A DNA stretch of 64,000 nucleotides from Opitutaceae bacterium (GTDB lineage: Bacteria; Verrucomicrobiota; Verrucomicrobiia; Opitutales; Opitutaceae). The notes below the pieces were generated by a model, which was not told the origin of the DNA, searched no databases, and saw only the letters and a program-made list of their open reading frames with translations. A program made the position numbers and the translations under genes. Below are positions 26,735 to 34,628 of the stretch, piece by piece. Position 1 is the first letter of the stretch. The number at the start of each line of letters is the position of its first letter. The DNA lies in assembly GCA_026125215.1 (NCBI GenBank), contig JAHCLN010000001.1:23501-87500 (forward strand), in the 5' to 3' direction.

Positions 26735-26910
26735 TCCACCTATCCCCCGGTCCCGCCGTTCATCCAAGTTTGGTGTAACTTTTCTCCCATCGCTGTGTTG
26801 TGGGTTCATGTGCGCTCCTTGCTGGCACCTGTCACGTCTTGCCGCTCTCTGGCTGCGATTTATCGTCGCTGGACAGCGTTTGGTCGCAAACCGGTTTTCA
26901 GCTCCGCGGA

Positions 26911-26957
26911 CACCGTTAGTTGTCAGCACCGTTAGTAGTTATCAGTTGTTGTGTTGT
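26911..26957 (+). repeat. Short direct repeats CACCGTTAGT with TTGTCAG/TTATCAG words
   Basis: CACCGTTAGT occurs at 26911-26920 and 26927-26936, followed by TGTCAG and then AGTTATCAGTTGTTGTG. The composition resembles low-complexity end sequences of small repeated elements. No partner copy is seen elsewhere in the window. Confidence 0.4.
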
Positions 26958-26991
26958 GGAGGGGCCGTTGTGGGCCCCTCCACGTTTTTTT
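26958..26991 (+). terminator. Orphan intrinsic terminator upstream of the MacA-like gene
   Basis: A nine-bp perfect stem, GGAGGGGCC with GGCCCCTCC, over the loop GTTGTG is followed by ACG and seven T. It lies 78 bases before the adaptor gene start. Because the TonB gene already has its own terminator at 26703, this one either ends an unannotated transcript or acts within the leader of the export operon. Confidence 0.75.
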
Positions 26992-27068
26992 GGCGCGGCC
27001 CGGCTGGCTGCTTGCCAACGCGGTGCTGAATCCGAAGCCTCCCCGTTTTGAACCCAGCATCGCGTCCC

Positions 27069-28430
27069 ATGAACCAAGCCAATCCCTCCGCCGCCGCGCC
27101 CCGCAAGAAATCCAAGCTGAAATGGATCATCATCGGCGGCACCGCCTTCTTCGTCGTGCTCGTCGCCGTCGGCGTGGCCACCAACCGCAACAAGGACCGC
27201 GGCATCGCGGTCACCACCGAGAAGGCGGTCGTCAGGACGATCACCCAGATCGTCACCGCCACCGGCAAGATCCAGCCCGAGGTCGAGGTGAAGATCTCCC
27301 CCGAGGTCGCCGGTGAAATCATCGAGTTGCCCGTGAAGGAGGGCCAGGCGGTGCGGCGGGGCGACCTGCTCGTGCGCATCAAGCCGGACTTCTACCAGGC
27401 CCAGTTGGAGCAGCAGGAGGCCGCGCTCAGCTCCGCCCGCGCCGCCAGCCTCCTCAGCCAGGCCCGGCTCACCAAGGCCGAGCAGGATTTCCGTCAGGCC
27501 CAGGACCTCTACGCGAAGAAGCTGCTTTCCGACGCCGACTTCCTCAACGCCAAGACCAATTTCGAGGTGGCCGGCGCCGATTTTGCCTCCTCGCAGGCCC
27601 AGATCCGCCGCGCCGAGGGCTCGCTCAGCCAGGCCGCCGACCAGCTCAGCAAGACCGCGATCTATGCGCCGATGGACGGCACCGTGAGCTCGCTCTCCAG
27701 CGAGGTGGGCGAGCGCGTGGTGGGCACCGGCCAGTTTGCCGGCACCGAGATCATGCGCGTGGCCAACCTCGACAGCATGGAGGTCCGCGTGAAGGTGAAC
27801 GAGAACGACATCGTCAACGTCAAGGCCGGCAACGCCGCGCGCATCACCATCGACGCCTTCCCCGGCCGGCGTTTCGCGGGCGACGTCAAGGAGATCGCCT
27901 CCGCCGCGCTCACGACCGGCATGAACACCCAGGAGGAAGTCACCAATTTCGAGGTCCGCGTCCGCATCCTCGACAAGGATGCCCGCATCCGGCCCGGCAT
28001 GAGCGCCAACACCGACATCGAGACCCAGACCGTGGAAAACGTCATCGCGGTGCCCATCCAGGCGGTGACCGTGCGCTCGCGCGAGGGCGACAAGACCATC
28101 GAGCAACTCGCCCAGGACCGGGAAAAGAAGGCCCGCGAAACCAAGGGCGAGGGCGCCGCCGCGGCCATCAACGAGCGCCAGCAGCGCGAGGACGAGCGGG
28201 CCGACCGCGCCGCGCTCCAGCGCGTGGTGTTCGTGCGCGACGGCTCCAAGGTCAAGCAGGTGCCAGTCGAGACCGGCATCGCCGACTCCACGCACATGGA
28301 AATCAAGTCCGGCCTCAGCGAGGGCGACGAGGTGGTGAGCGGCAGCTTCAGCGTCATCACCCGCACCCTCAAGGACGGTTCGGCCATCCGCATCGAGCGT
28401 CCGCGCGGCGGCGACCAGGCCAAGAAATAA
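27069..28430 (+). CDS. MacA-like periplasmic adaptor of an ABC export system
   Basis: The ATG at 27069 gives 453 residues; a TTG at 27048 is less likely. A single N-terminal membrane helix ([19 protein letters not shown]) is followed by a barrel-sandwich region, [24 protein letters not shown], and a helical hairpin (about 105-190) of [20 protein letters not shown] type. The other barrel half, [14 protein letters not shown], and beta-barrel domains follow. A charged insertion near 355-390 ([12 protein letters not shown]...) is unusual in length. It is five bases upstream of its ATPase gene and should link inner-membrane permeases to an outer-membrane channel that is not in this window. Confidence 0.9.
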   Translation: MNQANPSAAAPRKKSKLKWIIIGGTAFFVVLVAVGVATNRNKDRGIAVTTEKAVVRTITQIVTATGKIQPEVEVKISPEVAGEIIELPVKEGQAVRRGDLLVRIKPDFYQAQLEQQEAALSSARAASLLSQARLTKAEQDFRQAQDLYAKKLLSDADFLNAKTNFEVAGADFASSQAQIRRAEGSLSQAADQLSKTAIYAPMDGTVSSLSSEVGERVVGTGQFAGTEIMRVANLDSMEVRVKVNENDIVNVKAGNAARITIDAFPGRRFAGDVKEIASAALTTGMNTQEEVTNFEVRVRILDKDARIRPGMSANTDIETQTVENVIAVPIQAVTVRSREGDKTIEQLAQDREKKARETKGEGAAAAINERQQREDERADRAALQRVVFVRDGSKVKQVPVETGIADSTHMEIKSGLSEGDEVVSGSFSVITRTLKDGSAIRIERPRGGDQAKK

Positions 28431-28435
28431 CCGCC

Positions 28436-29173
28436 ATGACGCCGCCCGCCCCCGCCGCGGCCACGCCGCGGACCCTGCGCCCGCCCGGCCCCCTCGTCAT
28501 CGAGATCGAGGGCGTCACCAAGCTCTACAAGATGGGCGCCGAGACCATCCACGCCCTGCGGGGCGTGGACCTGCGGATCCGCCGCAACGAATACCTCGCC
28601 ATCATGGGCCCGTCGGGCTCCGGCAAGTCCACCCTCATGAACATGCTGGGCTGCCTCGATACGCCCACCGCCGGCCGCTACGAGTTTGCCGGCAAGAACG
28701 TCGCCGGCATGGACGACGACGAGCTGGCCGACATCCGCAACCGCGAGATCGGCTTTGTCTTCCAGAGTTTCAATCTCCTGCCGCGGTCCGACGCGCTGCA
28801 CAACGTCGAGCTGCCGCTCATCTACGGCGGCGTGCCCGCCGCCGAGCGCCACGAACGCGCCCGCACCGCGTTGGAGAACGTGGGCCTGGGCGACCGCGTG
28901 CACCACCGGCCGAACGAGCTTTCCGGCGGCCAGCGCCAGCGCGTGGCCATCGCCCGCGCCCTGGTCAACCGGCCCTCCATCATCCTGGCCGACGAGCCCA
29001 CCGGCGCGCTCGATACGAAGACCGGCATCGAAATCATGGCCCTCTTCGAGCAGCTTTACGAGCAGGGCAACACCCTCATCATCGTCACGCACGAGGAGGA
29101 CGTGGCCCGCCACGCCCGCCGCATCGTCCGCCTGCGCGACGGCCTGATCGAGTCGGATGCGACCGCATCCTGA
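28436..29173 (+). CDS. MacB-type ABC transporter ATP-binding protein
   Basis: The 245-residue ATPase has Walker [30 protein letters not shown], signature [15 protein letters not shown], Walker [13 protein letters not shown] and VTHEED. It belongs to the MacB/LolD group, as a separate ATPase subunit rather than fused to the permease. It lies between the adaptor and two permease genes. Its TGA stop uses the first two bases of the four-helix-bundle element (29172-29173), so the element supplies the end of this reading frame. Confidence 0.93.
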   Translation: MTPPAPAAATPRTLRPPGPLVIEIEGVTKLYKMGAETIHALRGVDLRIRRNEYLAIMGPSGSGKSTLMNMLGCLDTPTAGRYEFAGKNVAGMDDDELADIRNREIGFVFQSFNLLPRSDALHNVELPLIYGGVPAAERHERARTALENVGLGDRVHHRPNELSGGQRQRVAIARALVNRPSIILADEPTGALDTKTGIEIMALFEQLYEQGNTLIIVTHEEDVARHARRIVRLRDGLIESDATAS

Positions 29174-29596
29174 TTTTCGATTTTGGATTCTGGATTTTCG
29201 ATTTCCGTCATGACTGAAAAGGAGCTCAAACAACGGACGAAGGCATTTGCGCTGCGAATGCTGAAGTTGATTGATTCCCTGCCGGAAACGCGATCCGGGC
29301 GCGTGTTGGCCGGGCAGTTGGGACGCTCGGGCACATCGGTCGGGGCGAATTATCGGGCCGCTTGCCGCTCACGTTCCACGGCAGAGATGATTTCCAAGTT
29401 GGCGGTGGTGGAGGAAGAGGCCGACGAATCGGCCTTCTGGTTGGAATTGGTGACGGAGCACGGCCTGATGACCCCGGCTCAAACCGCGCCGCTGAGCCGG
29501 GAAGCGGAGGAACTTACGGCCATCATGGTGGCGTCCCGGCGGACGCTGGCGCGCCGCGGGTTCCAATCGAAAATCGGGAATCAAAAATCGAAAATC
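29172..29596 (+). mobile_element. Four-helix-bundle element, copy 1 (425 bp, terminal inverted repeats)
   Basis: The unit starts GATTTTCGATTTTGGATTC and ends with the imperfect reverse complement of that end. The terminal repeats (29173-29203 and 29565-29595) match at 28 of 31 bases by eye. The interior is one ORF for a four-helix-bundle protein. A second copy at 30856-31280 has the same length, with about 25 differences over 425 bases (near 94% identity). It lies between the ATPase and permease genes of an ABC operon without breaking either. No transposase is present. Confidence 0.78.
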
Positions 29597-29602
29597 CCGT
29601 GA
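29210..29602 (+). CDS. Four-helix bundle protein (23S rRNA intervening-sequence family), copy 1
   Basis: This 130-residue protein belongs to the family first noted in intervening sequences of 23S rRNA genes. Typical features are MTEKELKQRTKAFALRMLKLI, the loop LPETRSGRVLAGQLGRSGTSVGANY and the helix KLAVVEEEADESAFWLELV. Its last residues, QSKIGNQKSKIP, are encoded by the element's right terminal repeat. There is no Shine-Dalgarno before the ATG. The TGA overlaps the GTG start of the next permease (GTGA). Family members form pentameric helical bundles of unknown function. Confidence 0.87.
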   Translation: MTEKELKQRTKAFALRMLKLIDSLPETRSGRVLAGQLGRSGTSVGANYRAACRSRSTAEMISKLAVVEEEADESAFWLELVTEHGLMTPAQTAPLSREAEELTAIMVASRRTLARRGFQSKIGNQKSKIP

Positions 29603-30846
29603 GGCGCATTCTCTACGAGTTCAACGAGTCGGTGCGCATCGCGGCATCGCAGATCCGCGCGAACAAGATGCGCTCGGCGCTCACCGCCCTCGGCGTGGTC
29701 ATCGGCATCGTGGCCGTCACGCTCATGGGCACCGCGATCAAGGGCATCGACGTCGGCGTGGACCGCAGCATGGCCGGCTTCGGCGACGACGTGCTCTACG
29801 TGGGCAAGTGGCCGTGGCGCGACGTCGACGACTGGTGGAACTACCGCAACCGCCGGCCCATCCAAACCACCTACGCGGCGCAGATCAACCAGTGGATCGC
29901 CGCCCACCCCGACGGGCCGCTCAAGCTGGCGGTGCCCACGGCCAACCGCGCGAGCAACATCGTGCGCGGGGAATACCGGGTGAACAACATCTGGACCCTC
30001 GGCACCTCGGCCGACTACCCGCGCATGTCGAAGTCCGACATGAAGGAGGGCCGCTTCTTCAGCGAGTTCGAGGCCCAGTCCGGCCGCAATGTGATCGTGC
30101 TCGGGTTCGACGTGGCCGACGCGCTTTTTCCCAACGAGTCCCCGATGGGCAAGACCGTGCGCATCCAGGGCCAGAGCTTCGAGGTCATCGGCGTCGCGGC
30201 CAAGCAGGGCAGTTTTCTCGGGCTGTTCAGCTGGGATTCGATGGTGGCCATGCCGCTGACGACCTTCCGCCGCTATTTTTCATCGCGGGATGACGGCGAA
30301 ATCCGCGTGCAATACGACGGCACCCGCATGGCCGCGGCCAAGGACGAACTGCGCGGGCTGATGCGCCGCATCCGCCAACTCGGTCCCGAGCAGCGCGACG
30401 ACTTTGAAATCAACGAACAGGGCACCATCCGCGAGCAGCTCGACCCCATCAAGAACGGCATCGCGCTGGCCGGCCTGTTCATCACGGGGCTGGCGCTCTT
30501 CGTCGGCGCCATCGGCATCATGAACATCACCTATGTGAGCGTGAAGGAGCGCACCCGCGAAATCGGCACCCGCAAGGCGCTCGGCGCGCGCCGCCGCACC
30601 ATCCTCCTGCAGTTCCTCATCGAGGCCGTGTGCATCTGCTTCATCGGCGGCCTGGCGGGCCTCGGGCTGGCTGGCGGCCTGTCCGCGGCGGTCGGCGCCA
30701 TGGCGCCCTCGTTCCCGCTCGTTTTTTCCGGCGGCCTGGTGGTCACCGGCCTGGTGATCTCGGTGCTGACCGGCGTCTTCAGCGGCTTCGCTCCCGCCTG
30801 GCAGGCCAGCAAACTCGATCCGGTGGAAGCTTTGCGCTATGAGTAG
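29599..30846 (+). CDS. MacB/FtsX-like ABC permease 1
   Basis: The start is the GTG at 29599 (encoding MRRILYEFNESVRIAASQI), which overlaps the four-helix-bundle stop as GTGA. Starts further upstream would read through that element in another frame. The 415-residue protein has one N-terminal helix (SALTALGVVIGIVAVTLMG), a periplasmic MacB domain and three C-terminal helices beginning near residue 290 (GLFITGLALFVGAIGIMNITYVSVKERTREIG). It works with the ATPase at 28436-29173, probably as a heterodimer with the second permease. Confidence 0.9.
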   Translation: MRRILYEFNESVRIAASQIRANKMRSALTALGVVIGIVAVTLMGTAIKGIDVGVDRSMAGFGDDVLYVGKWPWRDVDDWWNYRNRRPIQTTYAAQINQWIAAHPDGPLKLAVPTANRASNIVRGEYRVNNIWTLGTSADYPRMSKSDMKEGRFFSEFEAQSGRNVIVLGFDVADALFPNESPMGKTVRIQGQSFEVIGVAAKQGSFLGLFSWDSMVAMPLTTFRRYFSSRDDGEIRVQYDGTRMAAAKDELRGLMRRIRQLGPEQRDDFEINEQGTIREQLDPIKNGIALAGLFITGLALFVGAIGIMNITYVSVKERTREIGTRKALGARRRTILLQFLIEAVCICFIGGLAGLGLAGGLSAAVGAMAPSFPLVFSGGLVVTGLVISVLTGVFSGFAPAWQASKLDPVEALRYE

Positions 30847-30855
30847 CGCAAAGCT

Positions 30856-31280
30856 GATTTTCGATTTTGGATTCTGGATTTTCGATTTCCGTCATGACTG
30901 AGAAGGAACTCAAACAACGGACGAAGGCATTCGCGCTGCGAATGCTGAAGTTGATTGATGCCCTGCCGGAAACGCGTTCCGGGCGTGTGTTGGCCGGGCA
31001 GTTGGGTCGCTCGGGGACATCGGTGGGGGCCAATTATCGCGCCGCCTGCCGCTCACGTTCCACGGCGGAGATGATTTCCAAATTGGCGGTGGTGGAGGAA
31101 GAGGCGGATGAATCGGCCTTCTGGTTGGAGTTGGTGACGGCGCACGGCCTGATGAGCCCTGCTCAAACCGCGCCGCTGAGCCGGGAAGCGGAAGAACTTA
31201 CGGCCATCATGGTGGCGTCCCGGCGGACGTTGGCGCGCCGCGGGCTTCAATCGAAAATCGAGAATCAAAAATCGAAAATC
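30856..31280 (+). mobile_element. Four-helix-bundle element, copy 2 (425 bp, terminal inverted repeats)
   Basis: The unit has the same length and ends as copy 1, with terminal repeats at 30857-30887 and 31249-31279. The first 46 bases, covering the left repeat and the start codon, are identical to copy 1. Most differences inside the ORF are synonymous: by eye about 19 of 25, with five codons changing the residue. It lies between the two permease genes. Confidence 0.78.
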
Positions 31281-31286
31281 CGATGA
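30894..31286 (+). CDS. Four-helix bundle protein (23S rRNA intervening-sequence family), copy 2
   Basis: The 130-residue protein differs from copy 1 at six positions (for example Ser to Ala near residue 23 and Glu to Ala in VTEHG). It ends QSKIENQKSKIR, encoded by the right terminal repeat. The stop overlaps the ATG of the second permease as ATGA. The conservative pattern of change means both copies have stayed under selection for protein sequence since they separated. As in copy 1, there is no ribosome-binding site, and translation may depend on the preceding gene. Confidence 0.87.
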   Translation: MTEKELKQRTKAFALRMLKLIDALPETRSGRVLAGQLGRSGTSVGANYRAACRSRSTAEMISKLAVVEEEADESAFWLELVTAHGLMSPAQTAPLSREAEELTAIMVASRRTLARRGLQSKIENQKSKIR

Positions 31287-32509
31287 ATTTCCTCGAGACC
31301 ATCAAGCTGGCCTTGGCCGCGCTCAAGTCGAACAAGCTGCGTTCCAGCCTCACCATGCTGGGCATTGCGGTGGGCGTCTTTTCCGTGATCGGCGTGATGA
31401 CGGTGATCAGCGGCCTGCGCGCCAACATCGAGTCGGGGCTGAACGTCCTCGGGGCGAATTCCTTCCAGTTCTCGAAATACCCCGCCATCAACTTCAGCGA
31501 CCCGCGGGCGCGCTTCGCGAACCGGCGCGACATCAGCTTTGCCCAGGCCACCCGCTTCAAGGAGCTGATGGGCGATGATGCGACCGTGGCGCTCACCATG
31601 GCGCGCCGTGGCGTGCGCGCCTTCTACGCCGACCGCTCGACCAATCCGAACGTGCTGCTCGGCGGTGCCGACGAGAACTTCCTCAGCGCGCGCAACTTTG
31701 AGATCGGCGCGGGCCGCAACATCGGCACGACCGACGTCGAGCTGGGCCGACCGCTGTGCATCATCGGCGACGACATCGTGAAGCGGCTGTTCATCAACGA
31801 GGATCCCCTCGGCAAGCAGATCCGCATCGCCGGGCAGAGCTTCACCATCATCGGCATCACCAAGTCCAAGGGCTCCTCGTTCGGCCAGAGCCAGGACAAC
31901 ATCGTCATCATCCCCATCACGCGGTGGCTGCAGACCTTCGGCAGTGCCGGCCGCTCCATCGGCATCAACGTGCAGGCGCCCAGCCAGGAGCTGCTGTCCG
32001 CCGTGCAGGACCAGGCCATCGGGGCGATGCGGCTTGTGCGCGGCCTCGATCCGGAGGACCCGAACGACTTCGAGATCTTCTCCAACGAGTCGCTGATCGA
32101 GGCCTTCAACAACATCGCCGGCGTCGTGGCCGTCGGTGCCTTCGTGATCAGCGCCATCGCGCTGCTGGCCTCGGGCGTCGGCGTGATGAACATCATGCTC
32201 GTGAGCGTGACGGAGCGCACCAAGGAGATCGGCATCCGCAAGAGCATCGGCGCGAAGAAGCGCAACATCCTGCAGCAGTTCCTGCTCGAGGCCGTCGTCC
32301 TTTCGCTCATCGGCGGGCTGGGCGGCGTGCTCGTGGGCATCCTCGGCGGCAACGCCGCGGGCATGATTCTCAACGCCGCGGTGGTGTTCCCGCTCGGCTG
32401 GGCCGTCACCGGGCTCGTCGTCTGCAGCGCCATCGGGATCGGCTTCGGCCTCTATCCCGCGTGGAAGGCCGCCTCGCTCGACCCGATCGAGGCGCTGCGT
32501 TACGAATAA
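31283..32509 (+). CDS. MacB/FtsX-like ABC permease 2
   Basis: The ATG at 31283 (MNFLETIKLALAALKSNKLRSSL) overlaps the second four-helix-bundle gene as ATGA. The 408-residue protein has an N-terminal helix (LTMLGIAVGVFSVIGVMTVISG), a periplasmic domain and C-terminal FtsX helices (VAVGAFVISAIALLASGVGVMNIMLVSVTERTKEIGIRKSIGA). It is homologous to permease 1 but clearly diverged, which suggests a heterodimeric permease. It completes the adaptor-ATPase-permease-permease set. Confidence 0.92.
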   Translation: MNFLETIKLALAALKSNKLRSSLTMLGIAVGVFSVIGVMTVISGLRANIESGLNVLGANSFQFSKYPAINFSDPRARFANRRDISFAQATRFKELMGDDATVALTMARRGVRAFYADRSTNPNVLLGGADENFLSARNFEIGAGRNIGTTDVELGRPLCIIGDDIVKRLFINEDPLGKQIRIAGQSFTIIGITKSKGSSFGQSQDNIVIIPITRWLQTFGSAGRSIGINVQAPSQELLSAVQDQAIGAMRLVRGLDPEDPNDFEIFSNESLIEAFNNIAGVVAVGAFVISAIALLASGVGVMNIMLVSVTERTKEIGIRKSIGAKKRNILQQFLLEAVVLSLIGGLGGVLVGILGGNAAGMILNAAVVFPLGWAVTGLVVCSAIGIGFGLYPAWKAASLDPIEALRYE

Positions 32510-32537
32510 AAAACCGCGCACCGGGTGGGTGCGCGGT
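32508..32537 (-). terminator. Terminator of the small membrane protein gene
   Basis: Read leftward, ACCGCGCACC pairs with GGTGCGCGGT and is followed by six T (32513-32508), 24 bases after the stop at 32561. It overlaps the stop codon of the convergent permease gene and may act on both strands. Confidence 0.78.
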
Positions 32538-32560
32538 CGGGCAGGGAGTCAACGGCAGGA

Positions 32561-32905
32561 TCAGGCCGTCCGCACCGGTTGGGTGTAGGTGGCGCTGCCG
32601 AAGCCGAGGATGGGGTAGAAGATGAAGCCGAGCAGCGCGAGACCGATGCCGAAGCCCGCGCCCTTGCCAAACGCCTTGGCCACATCGATGGCGACGATGA
32701 TCGCGATCACGAGGTTCACGAGCGGGATCAACATCAGCAGCAGCCACCACCACGGCCGGTTGGCGATCTTCAGCAGGATGTAGACGTTGTAGATCGGGAT
32801 GATGGCGGCCCAGCCGGGCTGGCCGGCCTTGGCGAAGGTTTTCCAGACGCCGGCAATGACGGCGACAACGATGGCGAGCTGAATCAGCAGGATGATGATT
32901 TCCAT
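32561..32905 (-). CDS. Small membrane protein, DUF5684-like
   Basis: The 114-residue protein has an N-terminal helix (IIILLIQLAIVVAVIAGVW), the conserved segment KAGQPGWAAIIPIYNVYILLKIANRPWW, and two or three more helices ending IGLALLGFIFYPILGFG. The pattern W-K-x-F-x-K-A-G-x-P-G-W-x-x-I-I-P-I-Y-N is characteristic of this small family, sometimes fused to signal peptidases. The function is unknown. It is convergent with the export operon. Confidence 0.82.
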   Translation of the reverse strand: MEIIILLIQLAIVVAVIAGVWKTFAKAGQPGWAAIIPIYNVYILLKIANRPWWWLLLMLIPLVNLVIAIIVAIDVAKAFGKGAGFGIGLALLGFIFYPILGFGSATYTQPVRTA

Positions 32906-33018
32906 GGGTGGTATGGGGTTGGAGTTGGACCTAAGACCCGGTGACCCCGGGCAGAGGGAGGGTTAGGCGGTTTGCCGGGGCTCGACAAGCGCGCAGTCTG
33001 CCCGGCAGGCTGCGGGGC

Positions 33019-33561
33019 ATGGGCAAGGTTTACGACCGGATCACCCCCGAACTGCAGGCCTGGCTGGGCCGGCAACGGATGTTTACCGTGGCGACCGCGC
33101 CGCTGGCGGCGGAGGGGCATGTGAACTGCTCGCCGAAGGGCGGCGACACCTTCCGCGTGCTGGGGCCGCATGAGGTGGCCTATGCCGATCTCACCGGCAG
33201 CGGCATCGAGACCGTGGCCCACCTGCGGGAGAACGGCCGCATCGTCCTGATGTTCTGCGCCTACGAAGGCGCGCCGCAGATCGTGCGGCTGCACGGCCGC
33301 GGCGAGATCGTGGAGCCGGCGGCGGCGGACTTTGCCGCGCTGCGGGCGCATTTTCCGGCGCTGGTCGGCCTGCGCTCGATCATCCGGGTGCGGGTGACGC
33401 GCATCGCCGACTCCTGCGGTTTTGCTGTGCCGCAGTATGAATTCGTGGCCCCGCGCGACGTGTTGGACCGCTACAGCGAAAAGTTGGGTCCGGCAGGTCT
33501 GGCCGAATACCGTGCGAAAAAGAACCGCACCAGCATCGACGGCCTGCCGGGTTTGTCGTGA
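33019..33561 (+). CDS. Pyridoxamine-5-phosphate-oxidase-fold FMN-binding protein
   Basis: The ATG at 33019 (MGKVYDRITPELQAWLGRQRMF) gives 180 residues. It has a split-barrel flavin fold with FTVATAPLAAEGHVNCSPKGGDTFRVLG, YADLTGSGIETVAHLRENGRIVLMF and RLHGRGEIV. Members bind FMN or a related flavin and reduce diverse substrates; this subgroup is uncharacterised. GC content falls sharply just after this gene, where the kinase cassette begins. Confidence 0.85.
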   Translation: MGKVYDRITPELQAWLGRQRMFTVATAPLAAEGHVNCSPKGGDTFRVLGPHEVAYADLTGSGIETVAHLRENGRIVLMFCAYEGAPQIVRLHGRGEIVEPAAADFAALRAHFPALVGLRSIIRVRVTRIADSCGFAVPQYEFVAPRDVLDRYSEKLGPAGLAEYRAKKNRTSIDGLPGLS

Positions 33562-33725
33562 ACGGGGTCATTTTGGTAGCATGAGATACAGCTCTGCTCA
33601 AATGCCCCTAATTTGCCTCACCTTACGGCCTTGTTCTCATGGGATTGTGTGTTGAGACCGAGTGTCATGCTACGGCCTGTGTATGAATTCTTGTCTACCA
33701 TAAACTGCTTCCCCAATCTGCTTCT

Positions 33726-34628
33726 ATGTCTTTACCGCCACCGCCTACTACCGCGCAGCTTGCCGTGGCATTTCCCGAGGTGGTTAATCCCCAGCAAATC
33801 GCGGTAGGCGGTTTCAAGTATGTTTATCGTGCTACGGTCAACGGCGCCATAGAGGCCTTCAAATTATTAGCCTTGCCTGCTGTCGGGGTAACCGAAGCCG
33901 AGAAAGCTGCACGGCAGGAATACATTGGACGCGCCCAGCGAGAGGTCGAGTTGTTGGGAAAATGTGCCGCGCCAGAGCTGGTGAAATTGGGCTCTCTTGC
34001 TCCGCGGGAAGTGAACATCGGTGGTTTGGACTTTCTAGGCTACAGTGAGGAATTTCTGGCGGGAGAGGGCCTCCACCAATATATTCAACGTAAAGGACCG
34101 CCTCCGACGGAAAGGGAGGCCAAGATGTTATTTCTGTCTTTGTTGCGAGCGATCAAGCAGCTCTGGCAGTTCGAGACAGTCCACCGCGACATTAAGCCGC
34201 TCAACGTGGTCATGCTGGGCTCCGCGGGTCGTCCGTTTGTTTTGCTCGATCTGGGCATCGCTTATCAAACGCGCGAGCCGGGCCTTACCGTCGATCCGGC
34301 AATTCGTCCTGCGACATTGCCCTATATGGCGCCAGAGATGCTCCAAGCTAACTTCCGGCAAGCGCTCGATTACCGGGCGGACATCTACACAGCGGGCATC
34401 ACCACATTCGAATACGCCACCTTTGTTCATCCGCTCCAATATCAACCGGAGCACCCCGCTAAGACCCTCAGTCGCGTTTTGCGGCAATCCCCAACGCCAC
34501 TGCGGTCGTTGCGGGCAGACTATTCTGAGGCGTTCTGTCGCCTTATCGACCAAACGCTGAAGAAATCACCGCCGTTGCGGCCGGGAAATCTCGACGCCAT
34601 CATCAAACGGTTGGAGGCTGAAGTATGA
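33726..34628 (+). CDS. Serine/threonine protein kinase (cassette gene 1)
   Basis: The 300-residue soluble kinase has a Gly-rich loop, GGFKYVYRA (residues 28-36), Lys46 in AFKLL and catalytic loop His153-Arg-Asp155-I-K-P-L-N160. The metal site is Asp175-Leu-Gly (DLG instead of DFG), and PYMAPEML lies near 199-206. All catalytic residues are present, so it should be active. There is no sensor or membrane domain. It overlaps the next gene as ATGA. Codon use and GC content are lower than in the flanking genes, consistent with acquisition. A role in signalling or defence together with the neighbouring genes is inference. Confidence 0.9.
   Translation: MSLPPPPTTAQLAVAFPEVVNPQQIAVGGFKYVYRATVNGAIEAFKLLALPAVGVTEAEKAARQEYIGRAQREVELLGKCAAPELVKLGSLAPREVNIGGLDFLGYSEEFLAGEGLHQYIQRKGPPPTEREAKMLFLSLLRAIKQLWQFETVHRDIKPLNVVMLGSAGRPFVLLDLGIAYQTREPGLTVDPAIRPATLPYMAPEMLQANFRQALDYRADIYTAGITTFEYATFVHPLQYQPEHPAKTLSRVLRQSPTPLRSLRADYSEAFCRLIDQTLKKSPPLRPGNLDAIIKRLEAEV

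Larger units (their letters stand above)
26735..27068. other. Intergenic region between the TonB receptor and the MacA-like gene
   Basis: This stretch of 334 bases has no convincing ORF. It holds two short direct repeats (26911-26957) and a strong hairpin with seven T (26958-26991) that does not follow any recognised gene. The adaptor operon starts at 27069. A small RNA between 26735 and 26991 is possible, but no clear promoter is visible. Confidence 0.5.

Noticed and set aside
26730..27029. Open frame of 99 codons in the TonB-MacA intergenic region
   Set aside because: It runs through two terminators and the direct repeats, has no ribosome-binding site and no family resemblance.
33562..33725. 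Promoter of the kinase cassette
   Set aside because: TTGAGA and TATGAA are present but the spacing is about 24 bases, so no sigma-70-type promoter is claimed.
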